From: Streptomyces sp. NBC_01549
GTDB lineage: Bacteria; Actinomycetota; Actinomycetes; Streptomycetales; Streptomycetaceae
Assembly: GCF_026339955.1 (NCBI RefSeq)
Contig: NZ_JAPEPW010000002.1
Coordinates: forward strand, 372,001-436,000
Length of the DNA: 64,000 nucleotides
Reading direction: 5' to 3'
Shown: piece after piece, positions 9,294 through 17,531 of the stretch
Position numbering within the stretch: position 1 is the first letter of the stretch
Layout: each line of letters begins with the position of its first letter
Notes under the pieces: generated by a model
Databases searched by the model: none
What the model saw: the letters and a program-made list of their open reading frames with translations, nothing else
Told to the model about the DNA's origin: nothing
Translations under genes and position numbers: made by a program

Positions 9294-10439
9294 ATGAAGT
9301 TCCGTGCTGCATGCGCCGAGTCCCCGGTCGACGGGGGCCCGCTGTGGGTCGTGGTCGATGAGTCGTACCGGCTTCACCATGAGTCCTGCCTGTTCCTGGC
9401 TTCGTTGCGGGACATGGGTCGGTCGTTCAACACCGAGAAGGCGTACGGCATCCGTTCCGCTCTGCTGCTGACCTGGTGCTCCGAACGTGGCCTCGATTGG
9501 AAGTCGATCACGCTGCTCGACCTGGCCCGGTTCCTGCGTTGGCTGGTGGACGAGCCGCTACCTCCACGCAGCCCGCGGTTGTCGTCCCCGCCGCGCTTCC
9601 GGATGGAGAAGTCCGCGAACGCGGTGATGACCGGGGTCTGCGAGTTCTTGCGGTTCTGCTCGCGCAATGAGTGGGTGGACGCGGAGCTTGTGGGCCGGCT
9701 GTCGGAACCGAAGTACCTGAGCTGGCTTCCCCCGGGCAAGGATGCGGGCGAGGACGGCCAGTTCCGCACCGTGAGGACGAAGATCCTCAAGCTGCCGGAG
9801 CCGTCCGAAGAGGCCGTGGAGTATCTGCCTCCGGAGGAGGCTGACCAGCTGTTCCAGGTCGCCACGCGGGCCCGCGACCGGTTCCTGATCGCCCTGCTCG
9901 GCTGCACTGGAGAGCGGATCAGCGAGGCACTGGGACTACGCCGTCAGGACATGCACCTGCTCAGCGACTCACGGATGCTCGGATGCCGGGTCGAGGGCCC
10001 GCACATTCACGTCCGGCGGCGGGCGAACAACGCCAACGGAGCCCTGGCCAAGTCCCGCTTCGCCCGGGTTATCCCGGTGACCGAGGACCTCGCCGGGCTC
10101 TATGCGGACTACCAGCTCGAACGGGACGAGGTCCCCGAGGCGGCCGATTGCGACATGGTCTTCGTGAACCTCTTCCACGTCCCGCTCGGGCGACCGATGC
10201 GCTACGGCACGGCGAAGGAGCTCTTCGACCGGCTGGCGAAGAAGACCCAGCTCACCGCACGTCCGCACATGCTGCGGCACGGGGCGGCCACGGCCTGGGT
10301 CCGCGCCGGCGTCGACGAGGACGTGGTCCAGGACCTGATGGGGCACGTCTCCCGGTCCTCGCTGACTCCCTACTTGCACGCCAGTGACGCGGACAAGCGG
10401 GCGGCAGTCGAGCTGGTGGCAGCAGGGAGGCGCTCGTGA
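9294..10439 (+). CDS. tnpA: tyrosine recombinase TnpA of a Tn554-like transposon
   Basis: Site-specific recombinase of 381 residues that, with TnpB and TnpC, moves the element. An N-terminal core-binding (SAM-like) domain is followed by the catalytic domain: Arg in TGERISEALGLRRQD near residue 207, H325-M-L-R328-H329, His351 in LMGH, and nucleophile Tyr360 in TPYLH. All catalytic positions are present. Its TGA overlaps the GTG of tnpB, indicating translational coupling. Confidence 0.9.
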   Translation: MKFRAACAESPVDGGPLWVVVDESYRLHHESCLFLASLRDMGRSFNTEKAYGIRSALLLTWCSERGLDWKSITLLDLARFLRWLVDEPLPPRSPRLSSPPRFRMEKSANAVMTGVCEFLRFCSRNEWVDAELVGRLSEPKYLSWLPPGKDAGEDGQFRTVRTKILKLPEPSEEAVEYLPPEEADQLFQVATRARDRFLIALLGCTGERISEALGLRRQDMHLLSDSRMLGCRVEGPHIHVRRRANNANGALAKSRFARVIPVTEDLAGLYADYQLERDEVPEAADCDMVFVNLFHVPLGRPMRYGTAKELFDRLAKKTQLTARPHMLRHGAATAWVRAGVDEDVVQDLMGHVSRSSLTPYLHASDADKRAAVELVAAGRRS

Positions 10440-12943
10440 CCAGTCCCGCCCCGATCACAGCGGAGCCGCACTCCGACGTCGTTCCCCTCGACCTGACGGC
10501 CTGGACGAGCTGGCTGCAGGACCAGGTCGATCCTCTCTGGCGGCCGGGCGAGTGGTCCCAGCAGGCATGGTTCTTCGACGGCGACGTGGACAACCCGCGC
10601 ACCTCGGCCTCGAAGTGCGCCACCACCTCGTGCTGGACCGTGATGCCCTCCCGCAACCTGCTCTGCCGGCACTGCCTGGATGCTCACAGGATCAGCACGC
10701 TGAGCCGGGAAGAGTTCGTCGCCACCTACCAGCGGCCCCGACGGATCCGCACGAAATGGGGGTCCGAACGCGAGCCATGCGCTCTGGAAGGTCTCTCCGG
10801 CAGATGCGAACGGCCGGCCTACAGCGGCAAGATCTGCCGCACCCACTACTCGCGTTGGCGCCGGCGCCGGAATCCGGAAACCACAGTCGAGGAATGGCTG
10901 GCTGTCACCACTGCGGAGCCGCTGGAAGCAAGGCCGACCTGCATCGTCCGGGGCTGCTTCAACCAGCGAGTGGTCGCGGGACTCTGCGGCACGCACGTCC
11001 AGCGGTGGGACCGTGACAAGAGGGCGGGCGCGACCCGCGACCCCGAGCAATGGGCCCGGCAAGTGGCCACACGTCTGCTCACCCACCAGTTCACCCTGCG
11101 GGACCTGGAGGACCCTGTCCGCTGGGAGCTTCTCTACGCACTGCAGCAACGGGATGCCCGCGGCGGCATCATCGAGCCGATGGCCACCCGCCATCTGACC
11201 CGCCGGCTGGAGGGCGTCCCGAGCCTGCTGACGGTGGACGTCGCGGCCTTCATCGAGGGGATCTACCAGCACCACAACCTCGCGGCCTTGATCCGGGAGA
11301 CCGTTCGAGGCCTGCGCCGAGCCTCTCTGTCGTTCCGCGGCCTGACGCCCACCGATGCCGACACGTGGGACCTGGGCTGGATGAATCTGCGGTCCCCGGC
11401 GCTGGGCGGGCGCCGCAGCCGCCCGGGGCAGGTCGACGCTTCCGCCATCCGCCAGCCGTGGCTCCGAGAGGTGATCAAGACATGGGCCACCACGGTCAGC
11501 TTGGACAGTGGCAAGTTCAAGCAGGTGTTCGCTGCTTGCGTCGTCGCTTCCGATGCACTGCATGCACGGCCCGGCGGGGGCCAGGACTACACGAAGCTGC
11601 GGTTCGCCGACATGCAGGCGGTCTTCACCGCGATGAGCCGCATCCGACGCACCACCGATGACGAACTCGCCAGCCGAAACCATCGCCAGCAGTCGTTCGG
11701 CTACTTCATGGAAATCGTCGACTTCGGCCGCAAGACGGACATGCTGACCGGCATGCCCGGCAGCTTCGACCGGGACAAAACACTGGTCCTGCCGCCCGAG
11801 GAGACGAGCGAGGACGCCGCCGGCCGGGCCGTCCCTGAGCCCGTCATCGCCCAGCTCGATGCCCACCTTGCCCTGATGGGAGCCGGCTTCCGCTACGGCG
11901 AGATGGAGCCGGCCGACGTCGAGCTGATGATGCAGACGGCCTACTTGGTCCTACGTGATACCGGCCGCCGTCCCGTCGAGATCGCCAGCCTGCGGCTCGA
12001 GTGCGTGGAGACCCACGGAGTCGAAGACACCCTGATCTGGGACAACGTCAAGAAGCGCCGCTACGGCCGCAAGCTGCCGATCACCCGCGAGACCGCCGCG
12101 GTGATCAGGACCTGGCAGTCCCGTCGACGTCAGCTGGAGGTTCCCTCCCGCAGCCGGAAGTACCTGTTCCCGTCGATCACTGGCCGCAGCGGGATCGCGC
12201 ACATGGGGTCCAACCTGGCCAACGCGATGCGGGACTGGGTCGCGGCCATCCCGGTGCTGCTGAGCGACGAACTGGACGAGCACGGCAACAGGCTGCCGTT
12301 CGACCGCTCGCTGATCTTCCTCTACGCGTTCCGGCACGCCTATGCCCAGCGTTACGCCGACGCCGGCGTCCCCGTTGACGTGCTCAAAGAGCTCATGGAC
12401 CACCGGTCGATCGTCACCACGATGTCGTACTACCAGGTGTCCCTGAAGCGGAAACGCGAAGCGATCACGACCATGCGGCAGCACACCATCGACCGTTCCG
12501 GACGGCCGGCACCGTTCACCAGCACCGCCGACTACGAGGCGCAATCGGTCGCCGTCCCGTTCGGCAACTGTCGCGAGCCCAGCAACGTCAAGGCGGGCGG
12601 CAAAGCCTGCGCGATTCGCTTTCAGTGCGCCGGCTGCGGCTTCTATCGCCCCGACCCGTCCTACCTGCCCGCGATCGAAGAGCACGTCAACGACCTGCGG
12701 GCCGACCGCGAGACTGCCAAGGCCATGGACGCCGACGACTTCGTCGTCCGCAACCTCGCCGACCAGATCACCGCCTTCACGACCGTCGCCGACACCATGC
12801 GTGACCGGCTCAGCAAGCTCCCCCAGGACGAGCGCGAGGAGATCGAGGAGGCCAGCGCGGTCCTGCGGAAGGTTCGCGCGACCCGGGACCACAAGCTGCT
12901 GCCGCTGACCGTGATCCGCAAGGACGCCCCGGATGCCTGCTGA
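10436..12943 (+). CDS. tnpB: tyrosine recombinase TnpB of a Tn554-like transposon
   Basis: Large 835-residue second recombinase. The N-terminal third has repeated Cys/His clusters (CRHCLDAH, CRTHYSRW, CGTHVQRW) that look like small zinc-binding modules. The catalytic domain has Arg in DTGRRPVEIASLRLE (about residue 511), FRHAYAQRYADAG (about 631), LMDHRS and MSYYQVS with the nucleophile at Tyr665 or Tyr666. The C-terminal region CAIRFQCAGCGFYRPDPSYL resembles the cysteine-rich tail of Tn554 TnpB. The start GTG overlaps the tnpA stop; the stop overlaps the tnpC start by 11 bases. Apparently intact. Confidence 0.88.
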   Translation: MTSPAPITAEPHSDVVPLDLTAWTSWLQDQVDPLWRPGEWSQQAWFFDGDVDNPRTSASKCATTSCWTVMPSRNLLCRHCLDAHRISTLSREEFVATYQRPRRIRTKWGSEREPCALEGLSGRCERPAYSGKICRTHYSRWRRRRNPETTVEEWLAVTTAEPLEARPTCIVRGCFNQRVVAGLCGTHVQRWDRDKRAGATRDPEQWARQVATRLLTHQFTLRDLEDPVRWELLYALQQRDARGGIIEPMATRHLTRRLEGVPSLLTVDVAAFIEGIYQHHNLAALIRETVRGLRRASLSFRGLTPTDADTWDLGWMNLRSPALGGRRSRPGQVDASAIRQPWLREVIKTWATTVSLDSGKFKQVFAACVVASDALHARPGGGQDYTKLRFADMQAVFTAMSRIRRTTDDELASRNHRQQSFGYFMEIVDFGRKTDMLTGMPGSFDRDKTLVLPPEETSEDAAGRAVPEPVIAQLDAHLALMGAGFRYGEMEPADVELMMQTAYLVLRDTGRRPVEIASLRLECVETHGVEDTLIWDNVKKRRYGRKLPITRETAAVIRTWQSRRRQLEVPSRSRKYLFPSITGRSGIAHMGSNLANAMRDWVAAIPVLLSDELDEHGNRLPFDRSLIFLYAFRHAYAQRYADAGVPVDVLKELMDHRSIVTTMSYYQVSLKRKREAITTMRQHTIDRSGRPAPFTSTADYEAQSVAVPFGNCREPSNVKAGGKACAIRFQCAGCGFYRPDPSYLPAIEEHVNDLRADRETAKAMDADDFVVRNLADQITAFTTVADTMRDRLSKLPQDEREEIEEASAVLRKVRATRDHKLLPLTVIRKDAPDAC

Positions 12944-13529
12944 GACATCCGAGAAGCCCTCCAGGACACCCGCAGACATCCTCAAGGCCGCACGTCAACG
13001 GGACAGTGCCGACAAACGGGGACGCGTCCTCAAGGCCGTCCAGGACATGCTCCGCGACAACCGCCGGATCACCTTCGCCGCGGTCGCCCGCGAAGCCGGC
13101 GTCTCCAGCTGGCTCGTCTATGCTCCTGGCCTGCGCGAACGCATCGATCAGGCACGAGCCCGACAGGCTGCCCAAGGCCACCAGGACCAGCGGAGCGGGC
13201 GGAAGGTCTCCACCGCCAGCGAGCAGACCGACCTGCTTCTCGCCCGACAGGAGATCAAACAGCTCCGAACCGAGAACGGACAGCTACGGCAACAAGCCCG
13301 CATTCATCTGGGCCAACAGGTCGAACAGCTAGGCAACCACGACCTGGTCAACCGCATCAGCGAGCTCACCGAGGAGAACCTACGACTCTCCACGGCGGAA
13401 CGGCAGGCGACCACAGAGAACACACAGCTCCGGCAACGAGTCACCGAGCTCGAGGACGACCTGGCAGCTGCCCGCACAAGCCTCCGCCGCATGATCCGCA
13501 ACGAGAATCGGTTGCCACCAGAGCGCTGA
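12933..13529 (+). CDS. tnpC: TnpC-like transposition accessory protein
   Basis: 198-residue protein at the conserved third position of the Tn554 operon. The N-terminal half has an alpha-helical DNA-binding look (ADKRGRVLKAVQDML, ITFAAVAREAGVSSWLVY, a helix-turn-helix). The C-terminal half is a long Gln/Glu/Arg-rich coiled coil (about residues 95-190). In Tn554, TnpC affects orientation and frequency of transposition; this role is transferred by position and architecture. The start overlaps the end of tnpB. Confidence 0.75.
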   Translation: MPAETSEKPSRTPADILKAARQRDSADKRGRVLKAVQDMLRDNRRITFAAVAREAGVSSWLVYAPGLRERIDQARARQAAQGHQDQRSGRKVSTASEQTDLLLARQEIKQLRTENGQLRQQARIHLGQQVEQLGNHDLVNRISELTEENLRLSTAERQATTENTQLRQRVTELEDDLAAARTSLRRMIRNENRLPPER

Positions 13530-13564
13530 ATCCCGCCGATCATCGGTTCTGGAATCATTCGCTC

Positions 13565-14074
13565 ATGGAATTCGAACTCACGCCGCCCACCGGTCTCGGC
13601 GCCCTGGTCATCGGCATGCCCCGCGAGGCGGCAGACCAAGCGCTCGCCTCGTTCCGCGATTCCTCAGCGATCTCGGAATCAGACCAATTGGGCAGGTTCG
13701 TCTTCCGGCCAAGCGGCCTGATGGTCAGCATTCACTGCTCGCGCGGCAAGCTGGAAGCAATCGAGCTGGGCCGACCCGCCAGCGGCCAAGACATCGTCCG
13801 GTTCCGCGGCATCGATGTCTTCGGTCTGCCCGCTGCCGAGGTGGTCACCCAGCTGCGAGGGCTCGCCACGATCACCGAGGCCGAGGACGACCCGGCCTCC
13901 TTCATCGCACCAGACCTTCTTCTCAGCTTTTGGCGCCCCTTCGAAGCGGACGACAAACCCGACGAAGAACAGGGCTACTACTTCAGCTCGGTCCTCCTGG
14001 CTCGCCCCGGCTACTACGACACACCCGCTGAAGCCGCTGCCAGACTCCGCGCAGCTGGAGACCAGGAGCGATGA
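13565..14074 (+). CDS. transposon cargo protein, unknown function
   Basis: 169-residue acidic soluble protein inside the Tn554-like element, 36 bases after tnpC. No signal peptide or membrane segment. It begins MEFELTPPTGLGALVIGMPR and has an internal LGRFVFRPSGLMVSIHCSRGK segment; the fold looks alpha/beta. I do not recognise a named family. Position in a mobile element suggests an accessory or fitness trait, for example an immunity-type protein, but nothing in the sequence proves it. Confidence 0.65.
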   Translation: MEFELTPPTGLGALVIGMPREAADQALASFRDSSAISESDQLGRFVFRPSGLMVSIHCSRGKLEAIELGRPASGQDIVRFRGIDVFGLPAAEVVTQLRGLATITEAEDDPASFIAPDLLLSFWRPFEADDKPDEEQGYYFSSVLLARPGYYDTPAEAAARLRAAGDQER

Positions 14075-14116
14075 CCTGACGGAGCTCGACTGGTGACGAT
14101 CCAGCGTTGCCGCCCA

Positions 14117-14470
14117 TCAGAGTGGAAGGGCCTCATTAACCAAGGTCTTCAACTCTGCCGGCAGATCAGGTGAGTCCCGCCAGTTCTGGGCGATCAGCAA
14201 GAGCGCGACCCACGCGCCACGCGCCTCAGCGTTCGGCTGCCCGGAGAAAACCGCGTCCAGCACCTGCCTAGCGAGACCGTCGACAACCTCATACAGGGCA
14301 TCGGAGACCTTGCTCACGTCATCCAGAGGCGAGCCCGCAGCATGAGACGGTGCACCGTCGAGCCGGATGGTGACTGAGGCAGCCGAGTACGTCCTTCCAT
14401 GGAGGAAGTCACGAAGGCTGCCAACTTGATGACGAGACGGCAGAAGCGGCTGATCAGGACTCTGAGACAC
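14117..14470 (-). CDS. transposon cargo protein, unknown function
   Basis: 117-residue protein on the opposite strand from the transposition genes, ending 43 bases from the other cargo gene. The C-terminal half (VSDALYEVVDGLARQVLDAV ... WVALLLIAQNWRDSPDLPAEL) is predicted helical; there is no signal peptide. No recognised family. It is the last gene before the right end of the element. Confidence 0.55.
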   Translation of the reverse strand: MSQSPDQPLLPSRHQVGSLRDFLHGRTYSAASVTIRLDGAPSHAAGSPLDDVSKVSDALYEVVDGLARQVLDAVFSGQPNAEARGAWVALLLIAQNWRDSPDLPAELKTLVNEALPL

Positions 14471-14503
14471 CCCGTCACCCTATTTGAAGCGGGACCGTGG
14501 CTA

Positions 14504-14567
14504 ACGTCCCTCACACAGCAGCGAAGCTCTGAGCTGCAACGACGCCACACAAACCCGAGATAACGAC
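14504..14567. repeat. right end of the Tn554-like transposon
   Basis: Contains GTCCCTCACACAG at 14506-14518, an inverted near-copy (two mismatches) of the left-end TTGTGTGAGGCAC, and the terminal AGATAAC at 14558-14564, the inverted partner of GTTATCT at the left end. Confidence 0.6.
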
Positions 14568-14888
14568 GGAGAACACCGCGTCGCTGGAGACATGGACCAG
14601 GCGGCAGCCTTGCTCGACGGCGGCCAGCGCCACGCGGACCGCGCCATCAGCGGTGACCGCCCAGTCGGAATTGCCGCTCGACGCGTTGACCACGACCGAG
14701 GGGGCCACGTCGGCAATCACCCTGGCGACACGCGCGGGGTCCCGGACGTCGAGCTGATGCCAGACGACACCTGAGTCCCTGCCGGGCCGGGACGCGAACG
14801 TCGCGGCCGTCTCATGCCCCGCCAGGGTGGCCTGACGGACCAGTTCGGTGCCCAGGAATCCGCTGCCACCGATGATCAGGACCGTCAT
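14568..14888 (-). pseudogene. SDR/NAD-dependent epimerase (RmlD-like), 5' part, split by transposon
   Basis: N-terminal 107 codons of the interrupted gene: MTVLIIGGSGFLGTELVRQ carries the GxxGxxG cofactor-binding motif, followed by LDVRDPARVARVIADVAPSVV and the VHVSSDAVFS block. The transposon enters within the Ser-Gly of DAVFSG; the remainder is at 8636-9175. The frame is open upstream to 15143, giving a possible 85-residue extension, but the family begins at the Met used here. Confidence 0.85.
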
Positions 14889-15336
14889 GGACCGACACGG
14901 TAGCGAACGCGGGATCGGTGATGGGCCAAAGCCCCGCATCCAGCACGCGACCCAGATGTCCTCGTCGCCCGACCACTCGTGGAGCTCGAGATGAACGGTG
15001 GATCCGTCGTGGCTCCACCATTTGTCGGCCGGCCCGGTTGCCTCAGCATCGAGGGTCGGCAAGCCGGCATCGTCGACGCTCGGCAACTGGCCGGATTCGG
15101 TCGCGATGCCCAGGGTCACGTGGGGCCTGTGCCAACTGGGCATGGGCCTCCAGGCGCTGGCAGACGCTGCTGTTGATGATCCGGGGCCGCTCCGCGAGCG
15201 TCATGACGGTACGCCCATCGTGACGCCGATACCGGCTGTGAACCCGGGTGGCAGGATGCTCGCACTGGGGACACCTGGCCGGCGGAACGCTCCTGCGGTC
15301 AACCGCCAGGTGCCCTCGGCGTGGCTCATCCTTGGT
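14889..15336. other. no confident gene; open frame upstream of the split SDR
   Basis: On the minus strand the SDR frame stays open to 15143 and reads segments such as ADKWWSHDGSTVHLELHEW that look protein-like but match no family I know. It could be the 3' end of a lost upstream gene. Nothing else was seen. Confidence 0.3.
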
Positions 15337-15888
15337 TCATGACGGCCGCCCGCCGAACTGCCAGTCATGGACCTCGATGTCGGCATACGCCTCCTGGGTC
15401 AGGACGGCGCGTGCCGTGTCCGGGTTCGAGGCCCGGAGCAGCACCGCCGTACCCAGCCAGGTGGCGCCGTCGTCGGACAGCAGCGGCCCGTATGCGATCA
15501 GCCCGTCACGGTCGGGCGGCACGATGAGGTCGACGGCCTGCCCCGCGCCGAGGCCCAGCACCAGGTACCGGTTGCCACCGGTCCGACCACCGGGGAAATC
15601 CCACATCGTGCGCCCCAGCATGTTGCGCCACCTGCGCAGCAACACGTCCCGGTACGCGCCGGCCTGATAGTTGGGCTCGTCGAAGGCGAACGCGCGGGCA
15701 GCAGAGGGATCCGGCAAGTCGATGATGTGCACGCTACCGCTGGGCGTTTCGCCATCGCTGGTGAAGGTCGGACCGCGGGCGATCATCTCCTTCGCGTACC
15801 GGTCCATGTACGACCAGTGCTCTTCGAGCAGTTCGTCGCGTAACGTGGCCGAGCCCGGCCGATCGCGGTGATAACAGAAGAACTCCAT
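15337..15888 (-). CDS. YciI-like domain protein
   Basis: 183-residue soluble protein. The N-terminal part MEFFCYHRDRPGSATLRDEL, HWSYMDRYAKEMIARGPT and GSVHIIDLPDPSAARAFAFDEPN matches the YciI/DGPF ferredoxin-like fold, a small dimeric family with a conserved His-Asp pair and no settled reaction. A second half repeats a similar fold (VLLRASNPDTARAVLTQEAY). The Met at 15888 is chosen because the family begins MEFF/MKYF; an upstream start at 15912 would add eight residues. Confidence 0.7.
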   Translation of the reverse strand: MEFFCYHRDRPGSATLRDELLEEHWSYMDRYAKEMIARGPTFTSDGETPSGSVHIIDLPDPSAARAFAFDEPNYQAGAYRDVLLRRWRNMLGRTMWDFPGGRTGGNRYLVLGLGAGQAVDLIVPPDRDGLIAYGPLLSDDGATWLGTAVLLRASNPDTARAVLTQEAYADIEVHDWQFGGRPS

Positions 15889-16089
15889 GCTCAGAGACTC
15901 TCCCCAACGCACGACAGCATCGCAACGGGATTTGGCGAAGACGACCGCGCACTGCGACGCGCCGACGCTCCGTCAGACGGCATAGCCATCACGGACGCGC
16001 GGTCACAGCGGCTTGCTGTGACCGGAAATATTGGCCCCACCGTCGTACTGACGCGTGGCAGACTGCCGACATGACGATCCAAAGGGACG

Positions 16090-16497
16090 ATGCCGCGTAG
16101 GTCACCCAGCGCCGTGCGCGCCGGCCGGCATCCCCGCGGCGGGGTTCGAAGGGCCAAGCAGATTCCCGGCCTTGCGCGGAGCTCGCAGGCAGCCGTGGCT
16201 CGACTGGAGGCCGAGGCCTTGTGGCCTGGGGCCGTCTTCGATGCGTTTGCCGTAGTTGTCGAGTTCCTGAAGCAACCAGGAAGACTGCTCTATGTCTCCT
16301 GGGCGGACTGCCCGTGCTGCGACGTGGTATCGGCGCGTGACACGCTCCAAGCCGCTTTGACCGGGCTACCGCCTCGGGCGCGTGCTGATCTGCGTGTGAT
16401 CGTCGAAGAGTTGGATGCCCGGTTTCTGCGCCGGACACTGCCGGATCCGTTGTCTCCTGCCGGACCTTGGTGGCATCGGCGGCTTCGCGAGCGGTGA
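16090..16497 (+). CDS. hypothetical protein
   Basis: 135-residue product with a basic N-terminus and a central segment YVSWADCPCCDVVSARDTLQ, then RADLRVIVEELDARFLRRTLPDP and WWHRRLRER. The C-terminal half looks like a conserved actinobacterial protein of unknown function; the CPCC motif may bind metal. The start is uncertain because the N-terminal 35 residues are compositionally odd. Confidence 0.5.
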   Translation: MPRRSPSAVRAGRHPRGGVRRAKQIPGLARSSQAAVARLEAEALWPGAVFDAFAVVVEFLKQPGRLLYVSWADCPCCDVVSARDTLQAALTGLPPRARADLRVIVEELDARFLRRTLPDPLSPAGPWWHRRLRER

Positions 16498-16596
16498 CGG
16501 AGTGCGTGTCGCCCTTCGTCTTCGCTGTGGCGATGGTCGACCCCCGTGACGGGCCACTCATCCGTCAGTGTCAGTAGCAGGCGTTTGAATGCGCCC

Positions 16597-17265
16597 ATGA
16601 CTGTCTATGAGGTGACCGCCCAACTGCCGGAGATCGCGGTCGTTCAAGAACGAGCGCAAGCAATGGCCATGCTGGATGTGATCATGTGCAGAGAGCCCTC
16701 GCTGCGCTACTACTCCTTCGATCCCGTCTGGTCCGAGACGGAGAGTGTGGCGTCGATGGCCGACGGCTCGGGCAACGACTACTCGGTGGTGTTCTCGTCG
16801 GCTGGAGCGTTCGCACGCGGCTTCGACCACGAGTCGCCGATGACGCCTTGGGCTGAGGACCCGCTCCGTCTGTGGCCTGGTCTGGTGGACTCGGTCCCCG
16901 AGGTGTTCCGCCCGCTCCTGAGCGAGCCGGCCTTCTGCGAGCATGACGGGACCCTGAGGGCAACCGTGTGCTTCTGGCGCGAGGCCTCGGATGCCGGCTG
17001 GAAGAGCGGGGTCGTGGACCTTCCAGATGAGAACAACGGAGACGCGGACGGCGCGAGCTGGCTGTTCGACGTCCTCGTGACGGGGACCGCCGAGGCGTAT
17101 CGGGAGTTCGCCGAGGAGTACTACGAGATGGCGCCAGATCTGAAGGCGATCCAGCACGTCCTGGACCATAAGCCGCTGGCTCAAGCCGTCGTCGGGCTGC
17201 TGAATGGCGAGCGCCGCCTTGCCGACCTTCACGCTCACATCGCCCAGATCGGATATCCGGCGTAG
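16597..17265 (+). CDS. hypothetical protein
   Basis: 222-residue acidic soluble protein beginning MTVYEVTAQLPEIAVVQERA. It has no signal peptide or membrane helix and no family I recognise. Aromatic-rich segments (YYSFDPVWSETESVASM, AEEYYEMAPDLKAIQHVL) suggest a folded alpha/beta domain. A strong hairpin 74 bases downstream probably terminates it. Confidence 0.65.
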   Translation: MTVYEVTAQLPEIAVVQERAQAMAMLDVIMCREPSLRYYSFDPVWSETESVASMADGSGNDYSVVFSSAGAFARGFDHESPMTPWAEDPLRLWPGLVDSVPEVFRPLLSEPAFCEHDGTLRATVCFWREASDAGWKSGVVDLPDENNGDADGASWLFDVLVTGTAEAYREFAEEYYEMAPDLKAIQHVLDHKPLAQAVVGLLNGERRLADLHAHIAQIGYPA

Positions 17266-17338
17266 AGGCCTTGGCGATCACAACAGGTAGATCTCCAGGC
17301 GTAGTGAGACCGACCCCCTTGGCTCTGGCCGGAGTTCC

Positions 17339-17390
17339 GGATGCTGTTGGTGATCTTCACTCGGTGGGGTGAAGATCACCAACAGCATCC
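17339..17390. terminator. 22-bp perfect hairpin
   Basis: Arms 17339-17360 and 17369-17390 are perfectly complementary, with an 8-base loop TCGGTGGG. It lies between two rightward genes and most likely ends transcription of the upstream one; there is no T-run, as often in Streptomyces. Confidence 0.7.
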
Positions 17391-17531
17391 AAAGCCTGAG
17401 CCAGAACCCGTTCTCGCGCACGCAGCCAACCCGGTCCGGACCTGTTGACTACACGCGACCGCGCATGCTCGGCTTGTAACCAGTCGTATCTGCGCCACCA
17501 ACCCCGCGAGAGAAAAGGGAGGCGGCTCGGC

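Larger units (their letters stand above)
9176..14567 (+). mobile_element. Tn554-like transposon (tnpA-tnpB-tnpC plus cargo)
   Basis: A 5392-bp element defined by restoring the interrupted SDR frame. It carries three overlapping rightward genes with the order and sizes of the Tn554 family (two tyrosine recombinases and a small TnpC) and two unknown genes at its right end. The ends share GTTATCT as an inverted repeat (9177-9183 and 14558-14564) and have inner repeats of the GTGAGGCAC type. No target duplication is visible, as expected for Tn554 elements, which use conservative tyrosine recombination. Confidence 0.85.
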
